From contig NZ_LR590481.1 of assembly GCF_901482605.1 (NCBI RefSeq), positions 1,364,001-1,428,000 of the forward strand: a stretch of DNA of 64,000 nucleotides, read 5' to 3'. This document shows positions 34,218 through 43,469 of this stretch, piece by piece. Each line of letters starts with the position of its first letter. Positions within the stretch are counted from its first letter, which is position 1. The translations under genes were made by a program, and so were the position numbers. The notes under the pieces were generated by a model that saw nothing but the letters and a program-made list of their open reading frames with translations, was not told where the DNA came from and did not search any database. Source of the DNA: Hathewaya histolytica. GTDB lineage: Bacteria > Bacillota > Clostridia > Clostridiales > Clostridiaceae.

Positions 34218-35585
34218 TTAATATATCCCCTGTGAATGCATTGCTTCAGCAACTTTAACAAAACCTGCTATGTTAGCGCCTGCAACTAAGTTATATCCTA
34301 ATCCATAACTTTCAGCAGAGTTTTTAGCATTATCATGAATGTTTCTCATTATATGATATAGTTTAGAATCCACCTCTTCATATGTCCAAGATAATCTCAT
34401 ACTATTTTGTGACATTTCTAAAGCTGATACAGCTACTCCTCCAGCATTAGCAGCCTTTGCAGGACCAACTATTACTCCATTCTCTAAAAAATATTGAATG
34501 GCTTCATTTGTGCAAGGCATATTGGCAGCTTCACATACAAATCTAACATTGTTTTGCACTATTTGCTTAGCATGTTCTAAATGAATATCATTTTGTGTTG
34601 CACATGGTATTATAATATCAACATTAGTTGCCCAAGGTTTTTCGCCTTTAAAAAACTGAACTCCGAATTTATCTGCATAATCTTGCACCCTATCTCTGCC
34701 AGAATCCCTCATTTCTACTAAGTAGTTTATTTTTTCTTCAGTTATTATACCATCTTTATCATAAATATATCCATCTGGACCTGAAAGTGTAACAACCTTA
34801 CCTCCAAGTTCAGCAACCTTTTTACACACCCCCCAAGCAACATTACCGAACCCTGAAATTGCAACAGTCTTTCCTTTAATATCTTCTCCTTCATGATGTA
34901 ACATTTCTTGGCAAAAATAACTTACTCCAAAACCTGTGGCTTCAGGCCTTATTAAACTTCCACCGTAAGATAACCCCTTACCAGTTAAAACTCCATTTTG
35001 AAATGCTCCTCTTAACCTTCTATAGTATCCGTAAAGGTATCCTATTTCTCTTGTACCTACTCCAATATCTCCAGCTGGAATATCGACATCTGGACCTATA
35101 TGTCTATATAGTTCAGTCATAAAGCTTTCACAGAATCTTCTTATTTCTGAATCAGACTTTCCTCTAGGATCAAAATCTGAACCACCTTTTCCTCCTCCAA
35201 TTGGGAGACCAGTTAATGAGTTTTTAAGAATTTGTTCAAAACCTAAAAACTTTATTATGCCTAAATATACTGATGGATGAAATCTTAACCCACCTTTATA
35301 AGGTCCTACAGATCCGTTAAATTGAACCCTAAAGCCACGATTCACGTGCACATTTCCTTCATCATCAACCCAAGGCACCTTAAACATAATTTGTCTTTCA
35401 GGCTCACAAAATCTTTCTAATAGGTTTTCTTTAATGTATTCTGGGTGCTTATCCAAAACAGGAGTTAAAGACATTAAAACTTCTTCCACTGCTTGAATAA
35501 ATTCAAGTTCACAAACATTTCTTTTTTTTACATTCTCAATTACTTTGGAAATATACGCTTTTGAATCCAAGTTTTCTTGATTCAT
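34218..35585 (-). CDS. gdhA: Glutamate dehydrogenase
   Basis: A 455-aa hexameric-type glutamate dehydrogenase interconverting glutamate with 2-oxoglutarate and ammonia. Substrate-binding Lys97 lies in VGPYKGGLRFHP; the catalytic Lys133 is in LPIGGGKGGSDFDPRGK; Asp173 is in DIPAGDIGVG. The Rossmann motif is SGFGNVAWG (about residues 244-252). The LSGPDG after the second strand hints at NADP, but coenzyme choice cannot be fixed by eye. AGGAGG lies nine bases before the ATG. It follows an RpiR-family regulator gene with a terminator between, so it probably has its own promoter. Confidence 0.96.
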   Translation of the reverse strand: MNQENLDSKAYISKVIENVKKRNVCELEFIQAVEEVLMSLTPVLDKHPEYIKENLLERFCEPERQIMFKVPWVDDEGNVHVNRGFRVQFNGSVGPYKGGLRFHPSVYLGIIKFLGFEQILKNSLTGLPIGGGKGGSDFDPRGKSDSEIRRFCESFMTELYRHIGPDVDIPAGDIGVGTREIGYLYGYYRRLRGAFQNGVLTGKGLSYGGSLIRPEATGFGVSYFCQEMLHHEGEDIKGKTVAISGFGNVAWGVCKKVAELGGKVVTLSGPDGYIYDKDGIITEEKINYLVEMRDSGRDRVQDYADKFGVQFFKGEKPWATNVDIIIPCATQNDIHLEHAKQIVQNNVRFVCEAANMPCTNEAIQYFLENGVIVGPAKAANAGGVAVSALEMSQNSMRLSWTYEEVDSKLYHIMRNIHDNAKNSAESYGLGYNLVAGANIAGFVKVAEAMHSQGIY

Positions 35586-35630
35586 GATAAAACCTCCTAA
35601 GGCACAGAAAAATTTTAATTTAATAAATAT

Positions 35631-35663
35631 AAAAAACTAGTATTTATATTTACTAGTTTTTTT
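35631..35663 (-). terminator. Terminator of the RpiR gene
   Basis: AAAAAACTAGTA (35631-35642) pairs with TACTAGTTTTTT (35651-35662) around a short loop; T tracts occur on both strands. It lies between the regulator gene and gdhA. Confidence 0.7.
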
Positions 35664-35743
35664 ATATTCTATACTTATATAACATTTCCTTCTAAAGGTA
35701 ACAAAAAACATTTAAACACTACTATGTTTTGCATTATGTTATA

Positions 35744-36649
35744 TTAATATTCATTTTTTTTATCTTTATAGGAGTATACGCCATATTCTTGCCAGATATC
35801 TTCTAAGTCAGTAAAGGTCTTTGAGATTTTCTCTTTTTCTCTTAATCCAACAGCAATTATCAATGCGTTAATAATACTAAGTGGTGCAACTAATGAATCA
35901 ACAAATGATGCCATGTTACTTTGAGCAATCAATGTTAAATCAGCTTTAGATGCAAGTGGTGAAAGAAGGCTGTCAGTTATAGCTACAACCTTTGCATTTC
36001 TACTTTGAGCAAAATTTAAAGCTTCAATTGTTCTAGTAGCATACCTTGGAAATCCTATACCAATTACTAAATCTTCATCAGATACATTTAGCATTTGTTC
36101 AAAGATATCGCTTACACCATAAGCTACTACTTTAACATTATCTAGTATTAAACTTAGGTAAAACCCTAGAAATTCTGCAATGGCACTAGAACTTCTAAGA
36201 CCGATTATATATACAGTCTTAGATTTAAATAAAGAGTCCACTACAGTATCAAAGGTTTTGTGATTTATTTTTTCGAGAGTTGCTCTTATGTTTTCCATGT
36301 CGGATTTTAAAACACCTTTTAAAGCGTTTTCTTGTGTAATATAATCATTGGAAAGTTCTATTCTTTGTACTGTTGTAAGTTTATTTTTAATCATTTCTTG
36401 TAATGCTTTTTGAAGTTTTGGATATCCACTAAACCCTAATTCATTTGCAAATCTTACCACAGTAGACTCGCTTACTCCAACACTTATCCCAAGTTTTGCA
36501 GCAGTCATAAAAGCAGCTTTATCATAATGCTTTAAAATATATTCTGCAATCAACTTTTGTCCTTTACTTAACCTTGGAAATTTAACTTGTATAATTCTCA
36601 TTAAATCTTTATCTTTCATAACTTTCATCAAATCCTTATTTTGTTCCAT
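35744..36649 (-). CDS. RpiR/MurR-family transcriptional regulator
   Basis: A 301-aa regulator. Residues ~20-95 form the RpiR helix-turn-helix (LSKGQKLIAEYILKHYDKAAFMTAAKLGISVGVSESTVVRFANELGFSGYPKLQKAL), and the C-terminal half is a SIS sugar-phosphate-binding domain (KTVYIIGLRSSSAIAEFLGFYL, about 145-166). Family members sense phosphosugars or amino-sugar phosphates and control sugar catabolism genes. No sugar operon is adjacent, so its targets are unknown; gdhA, 160 bases downstream, is a possible but unproven target. ATG start with AGAGGGG seven bases upstream. Confidence 0.88.
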   Translation of the reverse strand: MEQNKDLMKVMKDKDLMRIIQVKFPRLSKGQKLIAEYILKHYDKAAFMTAAKLGISVGVSESTVVRFANELGFSGYPKLQKALQEMIKNKLTTVQRIELSNDYITQENALKGVLKSDMENIRATLEKINHKTFDTVVDSLFKSKTVYIIGLRSSSAIAEFLGFYLSLILDNVKVVAYGVSDIFEQMLNVSDEDLVIGIGFPRYATRTIEALNFAQSRNAKVVAITDSLLSPLASKADLTLIAQSNMASFVDSLVAPLSIINALIIAVGLREKEKISKTFTDLEDIWQEYGVYSYKDKKNEY

Positions 36650-36759
36650 ATAAATTACCCCTCTTTTATATTTCGCAATAAATATTTCAATATATTAAAA
36701 CATGAAATATTATCTTCATTTTATCATTATTTGAAATTTATATCAACATAAATTTCATT

Positions 36760-37305
36760 TTACTTTTTTTCAATGACTATTAAAAGAGGTGCAGACTCAC
36801 TTCTATTTAAAAACGTGTGTAAAGTTATAGCATATTTTGACTTATCTAAAGATTGTAAAAAAGGAAGTAGAATTTCTTCTTCCTGTTTCCCTGCCTTATG
36901 TCCTATATAAAGACATATACTAATTATTCCCTTAGAATTTAAATTACCCAGTGCTTGTTTTATACTCTCTAAACTAAATTCAGCTTTTGTAGTTATAGTT
37001 TTATCACCACCTGGTAAAAAACCTAAGTTATACATAAAACAATCTGCCTTTATATGACCTAAGTATTCTTTTATTTTACTATGAGAATCTTCTATTAATA
37101 TTACATTAGAGATATTTTTATTCTTGTAATTATCAATAGCACTTTTTTGAATATCAAAAGAGTATACTGTTTTAAAAGTTTTACATAAGAAATCTGTATC
37201 ATACCCATTTCCTAGTGTACAATCTACTGCTACATTAAAATTAGTACAATAATTTTTTATTATATCTTGTGCCATAAGGCTAACATCTTTTGCATACAAA
37301 AACAT
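36760..37305 (-). CDS. mnmM: SAM-dependent methyltransferase, YtqB/MnmM family
   Basis: A 181-aa class I methyltransferase of the rRNA_methylase family (PF06962). It has the SAM motif VAVDCTLGNGYDTDFL (about residues 25-40), SFDIQKSAI for the ribose-binding acid, and the family marker FMYNLGFLPGGDKTITT (about 90-106). B. subtilis YtqB of this family, now MnmM, methylates tRNA wobble nm5U to mnm5U; the same role is likely here but rests on family membership. GGAGGAATC lies eight bases before the ATG. The pseudouridine synthase gene is 11 bases upstream, so two RNA-modification genes share a transcript. Confidence 0.78.
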   Translation of the reverse strand: MFLYAKDVSLMAQDIIKNYCTNFNVAVDCTLGNGYDTDFLCKTFKTVYSFDIQKSAIDNYKNKNISNVILIEDSHSKIKEYLGHIKADCFMYNLGFLPGGDKTITTKAEFSLESIKQALGNLNSKGIISICLYIGHKAGKQEEEILLPFLQSLDKSKYAITLHTFLNRSESAPLLIVIEKK

Positions 37306-37316
37306 TAAGATTCCTC

Positions 37317-38024
37317 CTATAAGCTTCTTATATATTCTAATTCTTTATAGGTTAGATTTCTCCATTTTCCTTCTTTTAAATCACCTATCACTATATCACC
37401 TATGGATATTCTTTTCAAAGTTATTACTGGATGCCCTATAGAATCACACATTCTTCTTATTTGTCTATTTTTACCTTCATGTATTTTTATCTCTACTGTG
37501 CAATCATTCTCTCTTTTGTTTAAAATCCTAAGTTTACTTTTAGCCGTAATATATCCACCAATATCCACTCCATTTTCAAAAGTTTTTATCTCATCTTTTG
37601 TAGGAATCCCTTTTATTTTAGCTATATAAGTTTTATCAACTTCTCTTCTTGGATGAATGATTTTATTATATATATCTCCATCATTGGTAAGTAACAATAT
37701 ACCAGATGTCATATAATCAAGTCTTCCTATAGGGTAAATTCTTTCTTTTACGTTTACTAAATCTAATACAGTATTTCTATCCTTTTCATCTTTTACTGTT
37801 GTAACATATTTTATAGGTTTATTTAACATGATATACACTTTGTTTTCTTCTTTTTTAATTACTTTATTATCAACTTCTATTATATCTTTTATAGGATCTA
37901 CTTTTACCCCTAGTTCTTTCTCAAGTAATCCGTTAACTTTTACTCTTCCCTCTAATATAATGAATTCACATTTTCTTCTTGAAGCTATTCCACATTCCGC
38001 CATATACTTTTGTAGTCTTTCCAA
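37317..38024 (-). CDS. rluB: rRNA/tRNA pseudouridine synthase, RluB/RsuA type
   Basis: A 235-aa pseudouridine synthase. An N-terminal S4 RNA-binding domain (MERLQKYMAECGIASRRKCEFIILEGRVKVNG is the canonical opening, residues 1-32) is followed by the catalytic domain with Asp103 in YPIGRLDYMTSGILLLTNDG and IHEGKNRQIRRM near the C-terminus. It most likely modifies 23S rRNA (RluB type). I chose TTG at 38024 because AAGGTG lies six bases upstream and it gives the family N-terminus; an upstream ATG at 38057 would add eleven unrelated residues. Confidence 0.9.
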   Translation of the reverse strand: MERLQKYMAECGIASRRKCEFIILEGRVKVNGLLEKELGVKVDPIKDIIEVDNKVIKKEENKVYIMLNKPIKYVTTVKDEKDRNTVLDLVNVKERIYPIGRLDYMTSGILLLTNDGDIYNKIIHPRREVDKTYIAKIKGIPTKDEIKTFENGVDIGGYITAKSKLRILNKRENDCTVEIKIHEGKNRQIRRMCDSIGHPVITLKRISIGDIVIGDLKEGKWRNLTYKELEYIRSL

Positions 38025-38081
38025 ATAAATCACCTTTTCTAATTTATATTTACACAATTTATATAATACAACAAAATAAAA

Positions 38082-38110
38082 AAAACATGAAGGATAATCC
38101 TCATGTTTTT
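38082..38110 (-). terminator. Terminator of spoVS
   Basis: AAAACATGAAGGA pairs with TCCTCATGTTTT around TAA with one bulged base; on the minus strand a T run follows. It lies 14 bases after the spoVS stop. Confidence 0.75.
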
Positions 38111-38123
38111 TATTTTATTAGTA

Positions 38124-38384
38124 TTATTTTGTTTGAACAATAAATTTAATAGCTGTTCTTTCCTCTCCGTCAATTTCTATATCCGTAAAAGCAGGTACAC
38201 ACACAAGATCCATACCACTCGGTGCTACGAATCCTCTTGCTATAGCTATAGCTTTAACAGCTTGATTAATTGCACCTGCACCAATAGCTTGAATTTCTGC
38301 AATTTTGCTTTCTCTTACAACCCCTGCTAAGGCACCTGCAACAGAATTAGGATTTGACTTTGCTGAAACTTTTAATATTTCCAT
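38124..38384 (-). CDS. spoVS: Stage V sporulation protein S
   Basis: An 86-aa SpoVS, nearly invariant in spore formers: MEILKVSAKSNPNSVAGALAG at the start and the central AEIQAIGAGAINQAVKAIAIARGF. The fold is an Alba-like nucleic-acid-binding domain; in B. subtilis it affects coat assembly and septum formation and is read from a SigH promoter. A matching SigH-type promoter lies 50 bases upstream here. GGAGGTAT is seven bases before the ATG. It follows rny, as in Bacillus, although ymdB is missing between them. Confidence 0.97.
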   Translation of the reverse strand: MEILKVSAKSNPNSVAGALAGVVRESKIAEIQAIGAGAINQAVKAIAIARGFVAPSGMDLVCVPAFTDIEIDGEERTAIKFIVQTK

Positions 38385-38435
38385 AGTATACCTCCTACTA
38401 GTTCATTACTATATAAATTTCTTTCTTCTTATAAT

Positions 38436-38462
38436 ATTCTACAAATAGAAAAAAAATCCTTT
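38436..38462 (-). promoter_or_regulatory. SigH-type promoter of spoVS
   Basis: On the minus strand AAAGGATTT (38454-38462) and GTAGAAT (38436-38442) are separated by 11 bases. Both match the SigH consensus (RnAGGAWWW and RnnGAAT) exactly. The -35 lies inside the right arm of the rny terminator. Confidence 0.7.
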
Positions 38463-38500
38463 TATTTTGAGCTTAAAAAACTCATTTTAAAAGGATTTTT
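38452..38500 (-). terminator. Terminator of rny
   Basis: AAAAATCCTTTT (38452-38463) pairs with AAAAGGATTTTT (38489-38500); an inner TGAG/CTCA pair extends the stem. On the minus strand the stem ends in eight T residues. It overlaps the spoVS -35. Confidence 0.7.
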
Positions 38501-38528
38501 ACATATTTAACATTTTATTCATATATAT

Positions 38529-40073
38529 TTATTTAGCATATTCTACAGCTCTAGTTTCTCTTATTACATTTACTTTTATTTGTCCTGGATACTCTAATTC
38601 ATTTTCAATTCTTTTTATGATATTTCTAGCCATCTCAATTGCAGTAGCGTCATCTACCACTTCTGGTTTAACCATTATTCTTACTTCTCTTCCGGCTTGA
38701 ATTGCAAAAGATTTTTCTACTCCTTCATAGGAATTAGCTATTTCTTCTAACTTTTCAAGTCTCTTAATGTAAGCTTCTAAGGTTTCTCTTCTAGCGCCTG
38801 GTCTTGCTGCAGAAATAGCATCTGCTGCTTGAACTAAGATTGCTTCTACAGATTGTGTTTCAACATCCCCGTGATGGGCAGCAATAGCATTTACTACTAT
38901 AGGTGACTCATGATACTTTTTAGCAATTTCGGCACCAATTAAAGCATGTGGTCCCTCTACTTCATGATCCACAGCTTTACCTATATCGTGAAGTAAGCCT
39001 ACTCTTTTTGCTATAGATGGATCTAAACCTAATTCAGATGCCATTATACCACATAAATATGAAACCTCAATTGAATGTTTTAGAACATTTTGACCATAAC
39101 TTGTTCTGTATTTAAGTCTTCCTAATAATCTTATAAGTTCAGAATGAAGTCCGTGTACTCCCGTTTCAAATGTTGCTTGTTCACCTTCTTCTCTTATTAC
39201 ATTATCAACTTCTTTTTTAGCCTTATCTACCATCTCTTCAATTCTAGCAGGATGTATACGTCCATCAACTATTAATTTCTCAAGAGCTATTTTCGCAACT
39301 TCTCTTCTTATAGGATCAAAACCTGAAATTATTACTGCTTCTGGAGTATCATCAATAATTAGATCTATTCCTGTTAAAGTTTCAAGAGTTCTTATATTTC
39401 TTCCTTCTCTTCCGATTATTCTACCCTTCATTTCATCGTTTGGAAGGGGAACTACATTGACAGTAGATTCAGCTACATGATCTGCAGCGCATCTTTGAAT
39501 AGCACACGTAATGATTTCACGAGCCTTTTTATCTGCTTCTTCTTTGGCTTTAGTTTCAACCTCTTTAATCATTATAGCAGCGTCATGTGTTATTTCCTTC
39601 TTAATTTCTTCAAGAAGTATTTCTTTAGCTTGTTCAGAACTTAAACTAGATATATTCTCTAATTCAGTTCTTTGTGCTTCGTAAAGTTTACTTATCTCGC
39701 CCTCTAAAGCCTCAACTTCTTGTTGCCTGTTATTAAGGGTTTCTTCCTTCTTTTCTAAAGCTATACTTTTTTTATCAAGTAATTCTTCTCTTTGTATGTT
39801 TCTTCTTTCTAGCCTTTGAATTTCATTTCTTCTTTCTCTTGATTCTTTTTCTAAATCAGAACGAAGTCTATGGACTTCCTCCTTAGCCTCTAAAAGAGCT
39901 TCTTTTTTCTTTGATTCTGCACTTTTCTTTGCTTCCTCAATTATTTTATCTGCGTCTTCTTGTGACTTAACTATGTTCGCTTGAGATATATTTTTTCTTA
40001 CATAAATTAAAACAAATATACCAATTAATGCAACTATAACAGCTGCAAGTACAAGCATTATTGAACTTTCCAT
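38529..40073 (-). CDS. rny: Ribonuclease Y
   Basis: A 514-aa membrane-anchored endoribonuclease that starts mRNA decay. Residues 4-24 form one membrane segment; about 30-190 is a long Glu/Lys/Arg-rich coiled coil; a KH domain follows ([15 protein letters not shown], about 214-228); then the HD domain with catalytic His-Asp in [13 protein letters not shown] (about 358-370) and [17 protein letters not shown] lies eight bases before the ATG. A consensus promoter sits about 110 bases upstream, so it is transcribed apart from recA, which ends in its own terminator. Confidence 0.96.
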   Translation of the reverse strand: MESSIMLVLAAVIVALIGIFVLIYVRKNISQANIVKSQEDADKIIEEAKKSAESKKKEALLEAKEEVHRLRSDLEKESRERRNEIQRLERRNIQREELLDKKSIALEKKEETLNNRQQEVEALEGEISKLYEAQRTELENISSLSSEQAKEILLEEIKKEITHDAAIMIKEVETKAKEEADKKAREIITCAIQRCAADHVAESTVNVVPLPNDEMKGRIIGREGRNIRTLETLTGIDLIIDDTPEAVIISGFDPIRREVAKIALEKLIVDGRIHPARIEEMVDKAKKEVDNVIREEGEQATFETGVHGLHSELIRLLGRLKYRTSYGQNVLKHSIEVSYLCGIMASELGLDPSIAKRVGLLHDIGKAVDHEVEGPHALIGAEIAKKYHESPIVVNAIAAHHGDVETQSVEAILVQAADAISAARPGARRETLEAYIKRLEKLEEIANSYEGVEKSFAIQAGREVRIMVKPEVVDDATAIEMARNIIKRIENELEYPGQIKVNVIRETRAVEYAK

Positions 40074-40181
40074 AAAACAACACCTCCTTTTGTAAAAATA
40101 ATAGCATTTTTAAAAGCTAGAAAAAGGTGTTATATTTAAAAAATTGGTAACAATTGATATACTAAACCAGCATTTATTTTT

Positions 40182-40210
40182 ATTTTATATTACTTTTTTA
40201 ATTGTGTCAA
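40182..40210 (-). promoter_or_regulatory. Promoter of rny
   Basis: On the minus strand TTGACA (40205-40210), 17 bases and TAAAAT (40182-40187) lie 109 bases before rny. The remaining leader shows no clear structure. Confidence 0.75.
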
Positions 40211-40317
40211 GCAATTAGGAAATACACCATATTTTTCTTTAAGTTAGCTTTTTAAAACCATATATACTATAATGATCAGTATATTATAATTATAGACTTA
40301 ATCTTATTTTCCTAAAC

Positions 40318-40347
40318 AAAAAAGCACAATAGAATTTGTGCTTTTTT
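40318..40347 (-). terminator. Terminator of recA
   Basis: A 12-bp perfect stem (AAAAAAGCACAA / TTGTGCTTTTTT) with a 6-base loop lies 13 bases after the recA stop and has T runs on both strands. Confidence 0.85.
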
Positions 40348-40359
40348 CATAATTTACAT

Positions 40360-41409
40360 CTATTTTTTTTCTTGTTTTTCCTTTGAAGTGTCATTCTTAT
40401 CTTGAGTTAAAGCTTTTGCTAAAGGTAGTTCATACTTCTCTCTTACTTTATTTTCAATTTCTAGTGCGACTTGCGGATTATCAATGAGATATTGTTTAGA
40501 GTTTTCTCTACCTTGACCTAGTCTTATATCACCGTATGAAAACCAAGCTCCACTTTTTTGAACTATACTATTATCAACACCAGAATCTAATATATTCCCT
40601 GCTCTTGAAATACCTTTTCCATACATAATATCAAATTCTGCTTGTTTAAATGGGGGAGCTACTTTATTTTTAACTATTTTTACTCTGGTCCTGTTACCAA
40701 GTATCTCGTCTCCTTGTTTTATAGAATCTATTCTTCTAACATCCATTCTCACAGAAGAATAGAATTTCAAAGCTCTTCCTCCAGGAGTTGTTTCAGGATT
40801 TCCAAACATTATACCAACTTTTTCTCTTAATTGGTTTATAAATATAGCTACACAATTTGATTTTCTTATTGCACCTGCAAGTTTTCTTAAAGCCTGAGAC
40901 ATTAATCTTGCTTGAAGTCCCACATGTGAGTCACCCATTTCACCTTCTATTTCAGCCTTTGGAACTAGGGCTGCTACAGAGTCCACTACAATTACATCAA
41001 CAGCTCCTGAACGAACTAAAGCTTCTGCTATTTCTAAAGCTTGCTCTCCTGTATCTGGTTGAGACACAATCAAGTCATCTGATTTTACTCCAAGTGCTTT
41101 AGCATATACGGGATCTAATGCATGTTCAGCATCTATAAAAGCTGCAACTCCTCCACTTTTTTGAGTCTCAGCAACTATATGTAATGCTACTGTAGTTTTT
41201 CCTGAGGATTCTGGTCCATATATCTCTATGATCCTCCCCCTTGGAACTCCACCTATGCCAAGAGCTATATCTAAGCTTAAGCTACCTGTGGAAACTACAT
41301 CTATATCTAAGTCTGTCTTTTCACCTAATTTCATTACGGAACCTTTACCAAACTGTTTCTCAATTTGCCCCATTGCCGCTTCTAACGCTTTTAACTTTTC
41401 ATTATCCAT
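40360..41409 (-). CDS. recA: Recombinase A
   Basis: A 349-aa RecA that forms filaments on single-stranded DNA, drives strand exchange and triggers LexA self-cleavage. Walker A is GPESSGKT at residues 65-72, Walker [11 protein letters not shown] (about 139-148), loop L1 [19 protein letters not shown] and loop L2 with [14 protein letters not shown]. The C-terminal tail is Lys/Glu/Asp-rich and disordered. AAAGGG lies eight bases before the ATG. A consensus promoter with a perfect SOS box 40-85 bases upstream puts it under LexA. Confidence 0.98.
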   Translation of the reverse strand: MDNEKLKALEAAMGQIEKQFGKGSVMKLGEKTDLDIDVVSTGSLSLDIALGIGGVPRGRIIEIYGPESSGKTTVALHIVAETQKSGGVAAFIDAEHALDPVYAKALGVKSDDLIVSQPDTGEQALEIAEALVRSGAVDVIVVDSVAALVPKAEIEGEMGDSHVGLQARLMSQALRKLAGAIRKSNCVAIFINQLREKVGIMFGNPETTPGGRALKFYSSVRMDVRRIDSIKQGDEILGNRTRVKIVKNKVAPPFKQAEFDIMYGKGISRAGNILDSGVDNSIVQKSGAWFSYGDIRLGQGRENSKQYLIDNPQVALEIENKVREKYELPLAKALTQDKNDTSKEKQEKK

Positions 41410-41446
41410 ATTAATACCCTTTCGGGTTCACCATCCTTTCATGCTC

Positions 41447-41494
41447 GAACATTTGTTCTAAACATATTATAACCTAGTTCTTTAATATAGTCAA
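41447..41494 (-). promoter_or_regulatory. recA promoter with LexA (SOS) box
   Basis: On the minus strand TTGACT (41489-41494), 17 bases, TATAAT (41466-41471), then GAACAAATGTTC (41447-41458) around the start of transcription. The box fits the Gram-positive GAAC-N4-GTTC operator with perfect inverted halves. Confidence 0.9.
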
Positions 41495-41505
41495 CATGTA
41501 TTAAT

Positions 41506-41542
41506 AAAAAGTTCCTATTTTTTATATTATAGGAACTTTTTT
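41506..41542 (-). terminator. Terminator of the rimO-pgsA transcript
   Basis: AAAAAGTTCCTAT (41506-41518) pairs with ATAGGAACTTTTT from 41529 around a 10-base loop. It separates pgsA from the recA promoter. Confidence 0.8.
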
Positions 41543-41581
41543 CTTATTTAAATTATTTACATTTATTTTAAATTTAAACAT

Positions 41582-42127
41582 CTATTTGTTAACTTTAACA
41601 ACACTTTTGTTTTTTCTGAAATAATCTACTCCAGATAATATCGTTATTACCACTGCTAATAACATAGAAATTTGAGTTAGTACATCTAGTAGTGGTGTTT
41701 TATAAGTTAGATTAACTAAGGCTAATATAATCGCTATTATCTGAATAACAGTTTTTATTTTTCCCCACCAGCTGGCTGCAATAACTATCCCCTCAGAAGC
41801 AGCTATAGTTCTAAGTCCTGATACTGCAAATTCACGAGCTATAATAATTACAGCTACATATGAATGTATAACGTGAAATTCTACTAAGGAAATTAAAGCA
41901 GAAGTAACTAAGAGTTTATCCGCAAGAGGATCCATAAATTTGCCAAAAGTAGTTATTTGATTCCTACTTCTAGCTATATAACCATCTAACTTATCCGTAA
42001 GTGATGCTAATATAAATATTACTGTAGCTATAACAGTCCCATATGGAATAGCTTTAATAGCTATGAACATTAAAAATAAAGGAATTAAAAAAATTCTGAG
42101 TATAGTAAGTTTATTTGCTAGATTCAT
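41582..42127 (-). CDS. pgsA: CDP-diacylglycerol-glycerol-3-phosphate 3-phosphatidyltransferase
   Basis: A 181-aa membrane enzyme that makes phosphatidylglycerol phosphate, the committed step to phosphatidylglycerol. The CDP-alcohol phosphotransferase motif DG-x2-AR-x8-G-x3-D-x3-D is [23 protein letters not shown] (about residues 47-69). There are about five hydrophobic segments. The N-terminus ([12 protein letters not shown]) overlaps the end of rimO by 17 bases, so translation is coupled. In Bacillus cinA lies between pgsA and recA; it is missing here. Confidence 0.95.
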   Translation of the reverse strand: MNLANKLTILRIFLIPLFLMFIAIKAIPYGTVIATVIFILASLTDKLDGYIARSRNQITTFGKFMDPLADKLLVTSALISLVEFHVIHSYVAVIIIAREFAVSGLRTIAASEGIVIAASWWGKIKTVIQIIAIILALVNLTYKTPLLDVLTQISMLLAVVITILSGVDYFRKNKSVVKVNK

Positions 42128-43442
42128 TCAATACAACTCCTATTAAATCATATTCTAAGGCTTCTGTAATTTCAACCTTAACAAACTCACCTAAGTTTAG
42201 GTTTTTATTACTTTGAAAAATGATTTCTCCATCAATTTCTGGAGCCATTTCATATGTTCTTCCGTAATATGATTCCCCATTAAACCTTTCTACTATTACA
42301 TTATATACCTTTCCTAATTTATTTTCATTAATTTTTTTAGAAATGTTTTGTTGAATAAGCATAATTTCTGCTTCTCTTATTTCTTTCATTTCTTCACTTA
42401 TTTGGTTTTCCATATGATACGCTGCTGTATCTTCTTCTCTAGAGTATTTAAATACTCCTAGTTTATCAAACATTATTTCTTCTACAAACTCCTTTAGCTC
42501 TGAAAAATCTTGTTCTGTCTCACCTGGAAAACCTACAATTAATGAGGTTCTAAGTATTATATCAGGTATATTTTTTCTTAATTTGTTTATATTATCTTTA
42601 ATTATTTTTTTTCTTCCTTTTCTTCTCATAGCTTTTAAAATATTATCTGAAATATGCTGAATCGGTATATCTAAGTATTTACAAACTTTTTTATTTACCT
42701 TTATTTCTTCTATAAGTTCATCTGTTATTTCTTCTGCATAACAGTACAAAATTCTAATCCATTCTATACCTTCTATTTCTGATAGCTTTCTTAAAAGAAC
42801 TGGAAGTTTTTTTTCTTTATATATATCTACACCATATCTTGTAGTATCTTGAGCTACTAATATTAATTCATGTACCCCACTTTTAGCTAAATTTTCTGCT
42901 TCTTTTAATATATTTTCCATAGTCCTACTTCTATATTTTCCTCTTATTTTAGGAATAGCGCAATAAGAACAAACATTATCACAACCCTCAGAAATCCTTA
43001 TATAAGCTGTTCCACTTTTAGTTGTTATTATCCTTTCCCCCTCATTTATATTAGAGTCACTATAATTACAGAGATAAACTTTTTCTTTATTTAGGGCCTT
43101 TTCTATTATTTCATCTAAATGCTTATAATCATTTACTCCTAAAATACCATCTAACTCTGGCATAAGTTCTAATAACTCTTTTCCATACCTTTGAGTTAAA
43201 CATCCCGTTGCAAGTAGTATTTTACATTTTTTTTGCTTATAACTTGCCATTTCTAAAATCGTATCAATAGATTCTTGTTTAGATGATTCTATAAAACCAC
43301 ATGTATTTACAATTATAATGTCGGCTTCTTCTGGATTAATGGCTATTTCATAACTTTTACTTAAACTTGCAAGAGCTATTTCACCATCAATTCTATTTTT
43401 GTCACATCCTAAATTAATAAATCCAAACTTTAATTTTTCCAA
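42111..43442 (-). CDS. rimO: Ribosomal protein S12 methylthiotransferase RimO
   Basis: A 443-aa radical-SAM enzyme that methylthiolates Asp of ribosomal protein S12. The N-terminal auxiliary cluster ligands are Cys13 ([10 protein letters not shown]), Cys48 (NTCGFIE) and Cys81 (GCLTQRYG); the radical-SAM cysteines are Cys154, Cys158 and Cys161 in [28 protein letters not shown] domain ends the protein. LGCDKN and CAIPxIRGxYRSR mark RimO rather than MiaB. The start is TTG with TAGGAGGAA upstream. It overlaps pgsA and follows ftsK by 27 bases. Confidence 0.96.
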   Translation of the reverse strand: MEKLKFGFINLGCDKNRIDGEIALASLSKSYEIAINPEEADIIIVNTCGFIESSKQESIDTILEMASYKQKKCKILLATGCLTQRYGKELLELMPELDGILGVNDYKHLDEIIEKALNKEKVYLCNYSDSNINEGERIITTKSGTAYIRISEGCDNVCSYCAIPKIRGKYRSRTMENILKEAENLAKSGVHELILVAQDTTRYGVDIYKEKKLPVLLRKLSEIEGIEWIRILYCYAEEITDELIEEIKVNKKVCKYLDIPIQHISDNILKAMRRKGRKKIIKDNINKLRKNIPDIILRTSLIVGFPGETEQDFSELKEFVEEIMFDKLGVFKYSREEDTAAYHMENQISEEMKEIREAEIMLIQQNISKKINENKLGKVYNVIVERFNGESYYGRTYEMAPEIDGEIIFQSNKNLNLGEFVKVEITEALEYDLIGVVLNESSK

Positions 43443-43469
43443 TTATGTTCCTCCTAAAGTAATGTAAAT

